DNA of 64,000 bases from CAVSIS01 sp963814875 (GTDB lineage Bacteria > Acidobacteriota > Thermoanaerobaculia > Thermoanaerobaculales > Sulfomarinibacteraceae). The position numbers were made by a program, and so were the translations under genes. The stretch's first letter is position 1; each line of letters opens with the position of its first letter. The notes under the pieces were generated by a model. It ran no database searches. It had not been told where the DNA came from and worked only from the letters and a program-made list of their open reading frames with translations. Positions 49,692 through 57,995 of this stretch are shown piece after piece. The stretch covers positions 1 through 64,000 of the forward strand of contig CAWFFJ010000040.1 of the NCBI GenBank assembly GCA_963814875.1, in the 5' to 3' direction.

Positions 49692-51188
49692 ATGCTGAAT
49701 CATCTCGAGCCGCGCGACGGACTCGCGTCCCACGAGGTCGAGCGGGGGCTGCGCCTGCTCACGGTCGACGGGGTCACGAGCCAGGTCATGGGCGCCCTCA
49801 CCGGGGGTGCGCTGCTGGTCGCCTTCGCCCTCGCGCTGGGTGCCTCGAACACCGTGATCGGCCTGATCGCGTCCGTCGGGCCCCTCACCCAGCTGCTGCA
49901 GATCCCCGCCATCATCCTGGTCGAGCGCTTTCGCCGCCGCAAGGCGGTGGTCGTGCTCAGCCTCGTCGTGGCCCGATGCTCGTGGTTCGTCGTCGCGGCG
50001 ATACCGCTGTTCGTGCCCGGCATACCAGCGGTGGCGGTCCTGATGTCGTGTCTGGTGGTGTTCTACGCTTTCTCTTCGGTCGCCAGCTCGGCCTTCAACT
50101 CGTGGAAGCGGGACCTGCTGCCCGACGCGGCAGTCGGGCGGTACCTTGCCAAGCGTCTCGCCATCGCCACGGCGGCCGGTGCGGTTGTGACCGTCACCGC
50201 CGGGCTGGTCATCGACCACGGCGCACGCTTCGTCGGCGGTACCCTGGCCGTCTACAGCCTGTTGTTCGCTCTCGGCGGCCTGGTCGGTCTGATCGGGGTC
50301 GGCGTCCTCGGCGCGATCCCGGAGCCGCGCATGGCTCCGCCCGGCGACCAGAGCCTGATCGAGGTCCTCGCCGAGCCCCTGCGCGACGCGAACTTCCGCA
50401 GCCTGCTGGGTTTCCTCGCCGCATGGAACTTCGCCGCCAACGTTGCGGTGCCGTTCTTTTCGGTCTACATGCTGGTTCGGCTCGGGCTGCCGGTGTCGTG
50501 GGTGCTCGGTCTGTCGGTCATCAGCCAGGCCGCCAACGTCTCGTTCTTCCCGATCTGGGGGCGGCTCGCCGATCGGCTCAGCAATCGCGCGGTGCTCGGC
50601 CTGTCGGGCTCGTTCTTCATCGCGTCGACCGCCATGTGGCCGTTCACGACCCTTCCCGAGCGCTACCTCCTGACCGTGCCGCTGCTGATCACGATTCACG
50701 TCCTGGCCGGCATCTCCACCGCCGGTGTCACCCTGTGTGCCGGGGGCATCACCCTCAAGCTCGCACCGCGCGGCAAGGCGACCGCCTTTCTCGCCATCAA
50801 TGCCCTCACGAGCGGCATCGCGGCGACCATTGCACCCGTGCTCGCCGGCATGCTGGCCGACCTGATCGAGTCCGACCGGCTCAACCTCGCCTTCACCTGG
50901 ACGTCCTCTGGTACCAGCCGCAGCCTGACCGCCATCGACCTGCAGGGGCTCGATTTCCTGTTCCTGGCGTCGGTCGTGCTTGGCCTGTACGCGCTGCACC
51001 GGCTGCTCGCGGTGCGGGAGGAAGGCGTCGTCGAGGACGACGTCGTGGCCACGGAGTTCTACGACGAGGTCCGCAAGGCGGTGCGTCACGTCGGCAACAT
51101 CGGCGGCATGAGGCGCCTGACCTCGTTTCCGTATGCTCTGCTCCGCCCCCGCCGCGGACCGCGGTCCGACGAGGACGATCGGTCGTGA
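49692..51188 (+). CDS. Major facilitator superfamily transporter
   Basis: 498 residues with about 10-12 membrane helices. The loop ERFRRRKAVVVLSLVVAR after helix 2 and GRLADRLSNRAVLGLSGS after helix 8 are MFS-like. The C-terminal 60 residues are cytoplasmic and charged. It begins 35 bases after the second SxxK hydrolase on the same strand and may be co-transcribed, which would put transport of a wall fragment or peptide next to the hydrolases. That link is inference. Confidence 0.82.
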   Translation: MLNHLEPRDGLASHEVERGLRLLTVDGVTSQVMGALTGGALLVAFALALGASNTVIGLIASVGPLTQLLQIPAIILVERFRRRKAVVVLSLVVARCSWFVVAAIPLFVPGIPAVAVLMSCLVVFYAFSSVASSAFNSWKRDLLPDAAVGRYLAKRLAIATAAGAVVTVTAGLVIDHGARFVGGTLAVYSLLFALGGLVGLIGVGVLGAIPEPRMAPPGDQSLIEVLAEPLRDANFRSLLGFLAAWNFAANVAVPFFSVYMLVRLGLPVSWVLGLSVISQAANVSFFPIWGRLADRLSNRAVLGLSGSFFIASTAMWPFTTLPERYLLTVPLLITIHVLAGISTAGVTLCAGGITLKLAPRGKATAFLAINALTSGIAATIAPVLAGMLADLIESDRLNLAFTWTSSGTSRSLTAIDLQGLDFLFLASVVLGLYALHRLLAVREEGVVEDDVVATEFYDEVRKAVRHVGNIGGMRRLTSFPYALLRPRRGPRSDEDDRS

Positions 51189-51210
51189 CGTAATGAGCTA
51201 GACTTCGTCC

Positions 51211-51642
51211 ATGAGCGCCACCAGCGACACCGTGTTCGACCGCATCCTTGCCGGGGACATTCCGTGCCACCGCGTGTACGAGGACGACCACGTGCTGGCC
51301 TTCCTCGACATCAGCCCGGTGAGCCTCGGTCACACCCTGGTGATCCCCAAGGAGCGCGCCGCTCACCTCCACGAGCTCAGCGCGGAGTCGGCCTCAGCAA
51401 TCGGCAGGGTGCTCCCGCGCCTGTGCCGGGCGGTGATGCGGGCGACCGGGGCAACGGCGTACAACGTCCTCCAGAACAACGGCCGCTCCGCTCACCAGGT
51501 GGTGATGCACGTCCACTTCCACATCATCCCGAAGCTCGGGGGCCGCGGGCTCGGCCTCGGGTGGGAGCAGGGCTCGCTCGCACCCGAGGAGGCCGCTCGC
51601 CTGCTCGAGAGCATGCGCGAGGCGCTCGCCGCCGAGAGCTGA
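51211..51642 (+). CDS. HIT-family nucleotide hydrolase
   Basis: 143 residues. FDRILAGDIPCHRVYEDDHV opens the domain, GHTLVIPKERAAHLHEL follows, and HVHFHII is the histidine triad. Family members hydrolyse AMP-lysine, dinucleoside polyphosphates or related compounds. It is complete and lies 22 bases after the MFS gene. Its own substrate cannot be inferred. Confidence 0.92.
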   Translation: MSATSDTVFDRILAGDIPCHRVYEDDHVLAFLDISPVSLGHTLVIPKERAAHLHELSAESASAIGRVLPRLCRAVMRATGATAYNVLQNNGRSAHQVVMHVHFHIIPKLGGRGLGLGWEQGSLAPEEAARLLESMREALAAES

Positions 51643-51649
51643 GTCGCGG

Positions 51650-51819
51650 GGTGAGAAGGTGAAGGGCGTAAGACGCTAGAGGCTAGAGGTCCATCGCACT
51701 GTCGGTCCCTCCCAATCACTCCCATATCAACGGATGGAAACTCTGGGCGGAGGCAAGCCCTGCGCCGTCGGACGTCTTGCGTCTTACTTCTCACGTCTCG
51801 CGCTTTTCTCTTCACTCTC
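51650..51819. repeat. Inverted purine-rich repeat element between HIT and MarR genes
   Basis: Purine-rich GGTGAGAAGGTGAAGGGCG near 51650 and complementary pyrimidine tracts from 51773 to 51819 form an imperfect long-range hairpin. Inside is GGGCGGAGGCAAGC, also in the hairpin at 35.36 kb. The distal tract CTTTTCTCTTCACTCTC (51803-51819) is identical to 59587-59603. It encodes the last residues of the MarR gene, so the repeat supplies part of a coding sequence. Confidence 0.6.
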
Positions 51820-52326
51820 ATGCACCTCGACCGGATCGACGGACAGCAGGGGCTCGGCGGCGAGGTTTCCGGCCTCCATCAGCGACACCAGCCGTTCGAG
51901 CGACGACAGGATCTGCGCCTTCTCCGTCTCGGGCAGTGCGGAAAAGCCGGCTGCGAAGCTCTCCTGCAGGACCGGCGGAGCGGTTGCGAGGACGGCGTTC
52001 GCGGCCGGTGTCGGGACGACCCGTACCTTGCGCCGGTCGGGGTCGTCGCGGGTGCGATGGACCAGCCCCTTGCGCTCGAGACGGTCGAGGATTCCTGTGG
52101 CCGTGGCCTGACTCAGGTGAACGGCCTCCGCGATCTCGCCCATGGTCGGGCGGTCGCGTTCACCGACGATCTTGAGCACCAGGAGCTGTGGGCCGGTGAG
52201 TCCGTGGATGCGCGCCAGCGCGCGGGAGTGGAGGTCGACCGTCCGGATGATGCGGCGCAACGCCACCAGAACCCGCCGGGTCAGGGCTGCCCGTTCGTCG
52301 CGGATGAGCGGACTGGGCTGCGACAC
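51784..52326 (-). CDS. MarR-family transcriptional regulator
   Basis: 180 residues. The winged helix-turn-helix lies about 40-110 (HGLTGPQLLVLKIVGERDRP, GEIAEAVHLSQATATGILDR, LERKGLVHRTRDDPDRRKVR), with flanking dimerisation helices. It probably responds to a small phenolic or similar ligand. The target is unknown; the divergent or convergent neighbours are HIT and pheA. The C-terminal tail (VEVHESEEKSARREK) is encoded by repeat sequence and is unlikely to be ancestral. Confidence 0.88.
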   Translation of the reverse strand: MSQPSPLIRDERAALTRRVLVALRRIIRTVDLHSRALARIHGLTGPQLLVLKIVGERDRPTMGEIAEAVHLSQATATGILDRLERKGLVHRTRDDPDRRKVRVVPTPAANAVLATAPPVLQESFAAGFSALPETEKAQILSSLERLVSLMEAGNLAAEPLLSVDPVEVHESEEKSARREK

Positions 52327-52454
52327 GCCGTGGTCTCCGCCGCAGAGCGTACCACGCGGTTTCGCGGCATCGGCAACACCCTTGGCGGGTCGTCAGGTTG
52401 CCAGGCGCACGTCGCGTTCTGCCTGTGAATTGTCCGGCCGCGCTTCGCGGGCTG

Positions 52455-53663
52455 CTACGGCACGCGCTGCTCGGATCCACTCGAGGGAGTGACGTCCGCG
52501 TGGGCCCGGTCGACCGCTCCGGCGGGGGTCGTGCGGGCGGGGTAGCTGCCGAGGACCTTGAGGAAGGGGCACTCGCGGCGCAGTGCCGCGACCGCGGTGG
52601 TCGCCGGTTCGCTCGCCAGGGAGCCCTCGAAGTCGATGTAGAACAGGTACTCCCACGGCCGCCGCGGGACCGGCCGCGACTCCAGCTTGGTCAGGTTGAG
52701 ACCGTGCTCCGCGAGCACGGCGAGACAGTGGGCGAGGGCGCCATGACGGTGGGGAGTGACCAGCACCAGAGACGTCTTCGACGGGATCCGGGGATCGGGC
52801 TCGGTGCCGAGCGCGGAGATGACGACGAAGCGGGTCCAGTTTTCGGGCTGGTCGGCGATGTCCCGGGCGAGGGGCACCAGGCCGTGGATCTCGCCGGCCT
52901 CCTCGCTGGCGATGGCGGCCTGGCGGGGGTCGCCGGCCTCCCGAACCATGCGCGCTGCGGCGGCCGTGTCGTCTGCGGCGACCAGCTCGACCCCCGCCAG
53001 CGAGGCGAGGAAGCGGCTGCACTGCGCCAACCCCTGGGGGTGGGAGAGGATGCGCCGCAGGGAGGCCGGGGCGACCTGCTCGAGGCCGAGCAGGCAGTGC
53101 CGGACATGAAGAATCTCCTCGCCGACGATGGCGAGTTCGGTGCCGAGAAGCAGCTCGTAGACCTGGTTGATGGAGCCGGCGGTGGTGTTCTCGATCGGTA
53201 GGAATGCCCAACCGGCCTCGCCCCGCTCGGCGCTGCTCAGCGCCGCCTCGAAAGTGGTCAGGCCGACCATCTCCATCGACGACGCGCGGTCCGCGAAGTA
53301 CTTGCGAGCCGCGATGTGCGAGTACGAGCCGGGCGTGCCCTGGTAGGCCACGCGGTGGGCGGCGGAGCCGGCGCGCACGGCGCGCTCACGCGCCAGCAGC
53401 GCCTCCTCCTGGGCCTTGAGCGACATCGCGATGACCTCGCGGAAGATCTCCTGGGTCCGGAACGGGTCGATCCCCAGCTCCCGCGCCAGTCCCTCGACGC
53501 GCTCGAGCAGCCGCGCCTCACGCTCGTGGTCGCGCAAGAAGGGCAGACCGGCTGCCTTGACCCGAGCGATCTCAGCGACCGTCACGAGTCGTTCGGACAG
53601 GGTCTGGACGAGACGACGATCGATCGCGTCGAGGCGGCCGCGGAGCTCATCGAGGGCGGTCAT
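52455..53663 (-). CDS. pheA: Bifunctional chorismate mutase / prephenate dehydratase (P-protein)
   Basis: 402 residues, full length for the fused enzyme of phenylalanine synthesis. Residues 1-90 are an AroQ chorismate mutase (LDELRGRLDAIDRRLVQTLS). About 105-285 is prephenate dehydratase (VAYQGTPGSYSHIAARKYF, FLPIENTTAGSINQVYELLL, TRFVVI). About 295-375 is an ACT domain (HGALAHCLAVLAEHGLNLTK, ESRPVPRRPWEYLFYIDFEG) for feedback control by phenylalanine. Its start overlaps the ammonium transporter stub by 17 bases. Confidence 0.94.
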   Translation of the reverse strand: MTALDELRGRLDAIDRRLVQTLSERLVTVAEIARVKAAGLPFLRDHEREARLLERVEGLARELGIDPFRTQEIFREVIAMSLKAQEEALLARERAVRAGSAAHRVAYQGTPGSYSHIAARKYFADRASSMEMVGLTTFEAALSSAERGEAGWAFLPIENTTAGSINQVYELLLGTELAIVGEEILHVRHCLLGLEQVAPASLRRILSHPQGLAQCSRFLASLAGVELVAADDTAAAARMVREAGDPRQAAIASEEAGEIHGLVPLARDIADQPENWTRFVVISALGTEPDPRIPSKTSLVLVTPHRHGALAHCLAVLAEHGLNLTKLESRPVPRRPWEYLFYIDFEGSLASEPATTAVAALRRECPFLKVLGSYPARTTPAGAVDRAHADVTPSSGSEQRVP

Positions 53664-53832
53664 GGCCGCGGATTGTAATCGTGTTCAGCGCGTTCTTGGC
53701 CCGCACCAGGCCGCCGTAGAAGAAGCCCAGGGCCGGGGTCATGAGCAGGGCCAGGGCGCACGAGACCAGCATCCAGGCAGTATCGGCGCCATTGATCGAT
53801 CCCATTGCGTCAACTGCTGCATCCGGGTTCAT
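53647..53832 (-). pseudogene. Ammonium transporter reduced to its first 50 residues
   Basis: The ATG at 53832 opens a typical Amt N-terminus (INGADTAWMLVSCALALLMT, then PALGFFYGGLVRAKNALNTI). Where the next helix should start, the reading frame runs into ITIRGHDRPR and stops at 53647, just past the pheA start. About 350 residues with all but one membrane helix are missing. The break coincides with the pheA promoter region. A deletion or a mis-join could explain it. Confidence 0.75.
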
Positions 53833-53855
53833 CACCGTGTCCCCTGGCGGTGGAC

Positions 53856-55184
53856 TCAGACGGAGATCTCGGCGTGGGGAGCTTCCGTCTCGAGCTCGGC
53901 GAGGAAGTCGCGCACACTGGTCCGCCCGACGGCGTCGTCGCCCGCATCGCGTAGGCGAGTGACGAGAGCCTCGACCGCGTTCTCCACGGGCTCGGAAGAA
54001 GGCCGCCGCGGCAGCCGGCCGTTCCAGATCGCGCCGACCACCTCGGCGATCCGGACGTCTTCGAGAGGGCGCGACGGGAGCAGCGCATCGGCACTGTTGT
54101 TCCGGCTGCTGACCTGCGTAACCAGGCCGGCCTCCGCCAGGCGGCGGGCGTGGGACTCGACCCATCGCAGTGGCACCAGGAATCGGCGGGCGAGCTCGTC
54201 GAATGTTGGCGGGGGCTGACCATTCTGGTAGCGCTCGGCGACCACAATGAAGAGCTTGAGCGCAAGCGCGACACGGTCTCTCGGAGTCGGGTCCTCGACA
54301 GCCCGATAGCGCGCCAGGACCAGGAAGTGCTGGTGGGTGTAGGCGACCTCCAGCCCGAGCAGCACAATGATCCACGACAGGTAGAGCCAGACCAGGAAGA
54401 TCGGCACGACCGCCAGAGAGCCGTACAGAGTCGAGTACTGCACCGACTCGCCGATAGTGTTGGCGAACACGTTCTTGGCCAGCTCCCAAAGAACCGCGGC
54501 GACCGCGGCGCCGCTCACCGCGCACGGCAGTCGAACCCTGCTGAAGGGGATCACCAGGTACATCATGAGCAGGGCGACGAAGGTCAGCCCGAGCGGGAGC
54601 AGTGAGGAGCCGAAGCGGCTGATGAGGCTCAGATCGGTCCGAGTCCCGGCGAACAATGCAGCCTTGATCCGAGCCGAGATCGAGAGGCTGGCACCGAGGA
54701 AGACCGAGCCGAAGACCAGCACCGAGGTGTATGCGGTGATCTTGCTGATCAGGCTGCGCCGGGAGGACACGTGCCAGATCTCGTTGAAGTTGGACTCGAC
54801 GTTGTCGAGCAGGAGGATCGCGGTGATCACGAGCAGCACGAACCCGACCAACCCGAGCCCGCGGGTGTTCGCGGCGAACTGCTGCAGGTAGCCGACGATC
54901 TCTTCCTGGCGCGCCGGCAGGAGCTGCGACAGCACCACGTCGCGCAGCCGCGCCTCGATGTCGTCTAACGCGGCGAAGGCGACGAACAGCGCGAACAGCA
55001 CCGCCACCAGAGGAACCGAGGCGAGCAGTGACGCGTAGGCGAGACCGGAGGCCCGGATGATGACCTTGTCGTGGGCGCACTGGTCGATGACGGCCGTGAG
55101 GAAGAGTGCCGGGCGCAGTGCCAACCGCTTGATCGGCGGCAGGCTTTCCGGGTCGATCTGGCGCAGCGAGTCGGCCAGGGCCAC
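53856..55184 (-). CDS. YihY/BrkB family inner-membrane protein with a C-terminal winged-helix-like extension
   Basis: 442 residues. Six membrane helices span about 45-290 with family landmarks (ASGLAYASLLASVPLVAVLF, LLLDNVESNFNEIWHV, SSRRSLISKITAYTSVLVFG, LVIPFSRVRLPCAVSGA, YSTLYGSLAVVPIFLVWLYL). The last 150 residues are soluble and include PTFDELARRFLVPLRWVESHARRL-like helix-turn-helix sequence (about 335-360), an extension often seen in longer members. Function is unknown despite the old RNase BN name. It lies 23 bases before the Amt stub. Confidence 0.82.
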   Translation of the reverse strand: MALADSLRQIDPESLPPIKRLALRPALFLTAVIDQCAHDKVIIRASGLAYASLLASVPLVAVLFALFVAFAALDDIEARLRDVVLSQLLPARQEEIVGYLQQFAANTRGLGLVGFVLLVITAILLLDNVESNFNEIWHVSSRRSLISKITAYTSVLVFGSVFLGASLSISARIKAALFAGTRTDLSLISRFGSSLLPLGLTFVALLMMYLVIPFSRVRLPCAVSGAAVAAVLWELAKNVFANTIGESVQYSTLYGSLAVVPIFLVWLYLSWIIVLLGLEVAYTHQHFLVLARYRAVEDPTPRDRVALALKLFIVVAERYQNGQPPPTFDELARRFLVPLRWVESHARRLAEAGLVTQVSSRNNSADALLPSRPLEDVRIAEVVGAIWNGRLPRRPSSEPVENAVEALVTRLRDAGDDAVGRTSVRDFLAELETEAPHAEISV

Positions 55185-55421
55185 GTTGGTCCCTTCTGCT
55201 CCGACGCCAGGTTCCGTGTCACCGACACCCGACGCGATGTCGGCCGACCGGCCGAAGCCCCCTTATCGTACCGCGACAGCGGCCGGCCGGCGCGTCAACG
55301 GACGAGTCCGCGCGGTGCGACGCCGCCGGGCCGGGCGCGCGCTATGCTCGCGATCGGGACCCGACGCCCATTGGTGCGGGGTGTCGTCCCGGAGGGATCG
55401 CAGGTCCTTCGAGGAGGTGAG

Positions 55422-55580
55422 ATGGACGAGGTCCAGATCCGGCCGGTACACCCCGGCGACGCCGGAGACGTGGTCGTCATCTTCAATCACGGTTTCGAGG
55501 TCGTTGGTCGGTTCGACCGCATCGGACGAAAGTGGGACGAGGAGTTCGGCGTGGTCTGGGTGCGTCGCGAGGTGACCTGA
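55422..55580 (+). CDS. Small conserved-looking protein of unknown function
   Basis: 52 residues: MDEVQIRPVHPGDAGDVVVI, then a strand-rich stretch ending EFGVVWVRREVT. A strong GAGGAGG site lies six bases before the ATG. No domain is recognised; the composition is acidic and soluble. It precedes another small + strand gene by about 60 bases. I consider it real because of the ribosome binding site and ordinary residue composition. Confidence 0.5.
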   Translation: MDEVQIRPVHPGDAGDVVVIFNHGFEVVGRFDRIGRKWDEEFGVVWVRREVT

Positions 55581-55639
55581 CCCGCACCGCAGGTCCAACC
55601 CTTCGGCCGTGCCGAGCATCGAATCGAAACGGAGGGCAG

Positions 55640-56146
55640 GTGCTGGAGCGGATCGAACCGAGGGTACTGCGCCCCGCCGGCGAGGGCCGCTGGTGGCGCG
55701 GGGTCGCGCTGGCAGCCGGTGCGGCACTGGTGGTCGCGCTCGCCATCCTTCTGATTGCGGGTCAGCGCACCGCGGAGCCGCGACAAGGATCCACGCCCGG
55801 GTTCGGGCTGTCCGCTGCCGCCCGGGCCGTGCTCGGGTCGGTGATCGGCGATACAACTGAGCTCGACGCCTACCGGAAGCGCGTGGTCGATGCGCTCGAG
55901 CGCCGCCGCGGTGCGCTGCCGTCCGGCAGTGCCGACGCCCTGCTCATCAACCTCGAGGTGCTCGACGGGACGATCGAGCAGATGGTCGGCGAGCTCCAGC
56001 GCCACCCGACGGACGTCCGCCTGATCGGCATGCTGCTCAACGCCTACCGTCAACAGATCGACCTCCTGCAACGGGCCGGCCACCTGCTCGAGGGCGCGGG
56101 CGCGGTCGCCGCCGCCGGGCCTTCCGACCCGTCCCAAACGACGTGA
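55640..56146 (+). CDS. Single-pass membrane protein of unknown function
   Basis: 168 residues from a GTG start with GGAGGG just upstream. One membrane helix lies at about 21-41 (GVALAAGAALVVALAILLIA). The outer part has amphipathic helices (AYRKRVVDALERRRG, DALLINLEVLDGTIEQMVGE, RQQIDLLQRAGHLLEG). Its organisation resembles anti-sigma-like or zinc-free regulator domains found beside ECF genes, but no sigma gene is adjacent. Function unknown. Confidence 0.65.
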   Translation: MLERIEPRVLRPAGEGRWWRGVALAAGAALVVALAILLIAGQRTAEPRQGSTPGFGLSAAARAVLGSVIGDTTELDAYRKRVVDALERRRGALPSGSADALLINLEVLDGTIEQMVGELQRHPTDVRLIGMLLNAYRQQIDLLQRAGHLLEGAGAVAAAGPSDPSQTT

Positions 56147-56221
56147 AGGCCTCGCGGAGCGGGGCCGCACGCGCAAGATCTCCGCGCTGATGGCGCGTCG
56201 CTCCCGGCGCATCGAGCGTGG

Positions 56222-56998
56222 TCATCCCAGACGCCCAGAACGCCGTGCCACCGCGAGCAGGCCGACTCCCCACGCGACGCCGTCGAACAGGCGGTCGATG
56301 CTGAAGGTTGCGCGGACCAGCTTGACGAGGAGCCGGCTGCGTCCGGCACCGGCCACCGTGCGCAGGGCCGGGTCGGCCTCGACGCCGCTCCCGGTCCGGA
56401 GACGCCGTCGGTTGACCCGCTTGAGAAACAGGTCGTCGTAGAGTCGGACCATCGGCCAGCCCCAAGTCGTGACCCGTGCCTCGAAGCCCGCGCCAGCGAG
56501 CAGGCGCCCGAGGGATTGCGCGGTGTAGCGCCTCAGATGGCCAGCCCAGTCGTCCCAGTCCGACCACTGGCCCGGGTCGGCGGGTACGGTGCTGACCAGA
56601 GCGCCTCCCGGGCGCAGGACGCGCGCCAGCTCGGCGGCGGCGCTGCCGTCGGCCTCGATGTGCTCCAGGGTCTCGGCGCTGGTCGCCGAGGCGAACGACT
56701 CGCCGGCGAAGGGCAGCCGCGTGATGTCCGCCAGCACCGGCAGCACGGTGGCGCTCAACCCGAGCTGCGTCGCGCGACCTCGCAGGACCGCCAGCGAGCG
56801 CAGCGACGTGTCCGCTGCGAACACCGTGCGTTCGGACCGTGCCAAGGCGAGAGCGAGTGAACCGACGCCTGCCGCGCAGTCGAGGTGCGGCCCTTCCGGC
56901 GGCCGTGACTCAGCGAGTGCGCGCAGAATGCGGGCCTCGCGATGGGCGTGGCGGGGGCCGAAGAACTCGGGATCGGCGCCCCAGACGGCGCGGCCCAT
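56222..56998 (-). CDS. SAM-dependent methyltransferase (class I)
   Basis: 258 residues. LDCAAGVGSLALALARSERT is the SAM-binding motif I region (about 39-58), VFAADTSLRS the acidic strand, and ATSAETLEHIEADGSAAAEL with LRPGGALVSTVPADPGQWSD are motifs II-III of the Methyltransf_11 type. The C-terminal half is basic. Its ATG shares one base with the stop of the radical SAM gene (TGATG), so the two likely act in the same modification. Substrate unknown. Confidence 0.85.
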   Translation of the reverse strand: MGRAVWGADPEFFGPRHAHREARILRALAESRPPEGPHLDCAAGVGSLALALARSERTVFAADTSLRSLAVLRGRATQLGLSATVLPVLADITRLPFAGESFASATSAETLEHIEADGSAAAELARVLRPGGALVSTVPADPGQWSDWDDWAGHLRRYTAQSLGRLLAGAGFEARVTTWGWPMVRLYDDLFLKRVNRRRLRTGSGVEADPALRTVAGAGRSRLLVKLVRATFSIDRLFDGVAWGVGLLAVARRSGRLG

Positions 56999-57930
56999 CA
57001 GCGGTTGAGGATCCGGCGCGCGACCTGCTTGACGGGCAGGACACGATCGAGCCGGTGGCCGAGCTGGACCAACTGGTCAACCACCACCGCGCGCCCGGTG
57101 GTGTTCTTGTAGCACTCACCGCAGCGGGGCAGCGTCTCCCAGTCCTTGCCCTGGAACGCCTCCATGAACCGCTGCAGCACCTCGGATCCGAGGATCTCCT
57201 GCACGGTCTGGGTGCTCAGATCGCCGATCGCCTGGGCGCCGTCGCTGTCATAGCAGCAGTGGGTGACGCGGCCGTCGGCGAGCACGATAAACCAGCGGAA
57301 GGGGTAGCCCTGGAAGCAGCCGTAGTAGGCCTCATGGAGGTCGGTGGCGTCCGAGGTGTCGAGCCCCTCGCAGGTCTTTTCGATCACCCGCGCCTGCGGA
57401 TACCTGTCGAGATGGAAGAACTCACCGAACTGCTCGACCGTCTCGTGCGCGGTCTGGAGGGTGATCATGCGCTGGATCTCGACCTGGATATCGTGGCCCT
57501 TGGAGAGCTCGAGGAAGGTGCGAATGTTGTCGACGACCTCCTCGAAGATGCCGCCGCGCCGGATGAATGGGTAGACGCGCGGGTTGACGGTGTCGACGCA
57601 CAGCCGGATCCGCCGCAGCGAGGTCCCGAGCACGTCGCGGCCGTACTCGGCGTCGAGGTTGATCGCGTTGGTCGACACCGAGCAGCCGGGGAAAAGGTCG
57701 ATGGCCTCAGCCAGGCGGGGGTAGAGCAGGGGCTCGCCCATCTCGTGCAGCCAGCTGGTGCGGATCCGATGGGCCCGGAACTCGGACGCGACCTTCTCGA
57801 CCAGCGACCACGACATGTCCGCGTCGGGTCGCCCGAGCTTGCCCATTGGGCACATACCGCAGCGCAGGTTGCAACGGTTGGTGAGCTCCACCGCCACCTT
57901 GGCGGTTCCTATGTCGAGAATTGGTCTCAT
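56998..57930 (-). CDS. Radical SAM enzyme with SPASM-like C-terminal cysteines
   Basis: 310 residues. VELTNRCNLRCGMCPMG carries the CxxxCxxC cluster site near residues 20-27. Later cysteines (THCCYDSDG about 230 and LPRCGECYK about 273) fit a SPASM or twitch auxiliary cluster. Such enzymes modify peptides or small molecules, as in sactipeptide or cofactor pathways. No precursor peptide gene is seen near it. The following methyltransferase is coupled by one base overlap. Confidence 0.86.
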   Translation of the reverse strand: MRPILDIGTAKVAVELTNRCNLRCGMCPMGKLGRPDADMSWSLVEKVASEFRAHRIRTSWLHEMGEPLLYPRLAEAIDLFPGCSVSTNAINLDAEYGRDVLGTSLRRIRLCVDTVNPRVYPFIRRGGIFEEVVDNIRTFLELSKGHDIQVEIQRMITLQTAHETVEQFGEFFHLDRYPQARVIEKTCEGLDTSDATDLHEAYYGCFQGYPFRWFIVLADGRVTHCCYDSDGAQAIGDLSTQTVQEILGSEVLQRFMEAFQGKDWETLPRCGECYKNTTGRAVVVDQLVQLGHRLDRVLPVKQVARRILNR

Positions 57931-57995
57931 GTCATCAGCCTACCACAGGGCATCGTCACCGCCCGAGACAACGCGTCTGCAGGTGCGGGCTCGCC

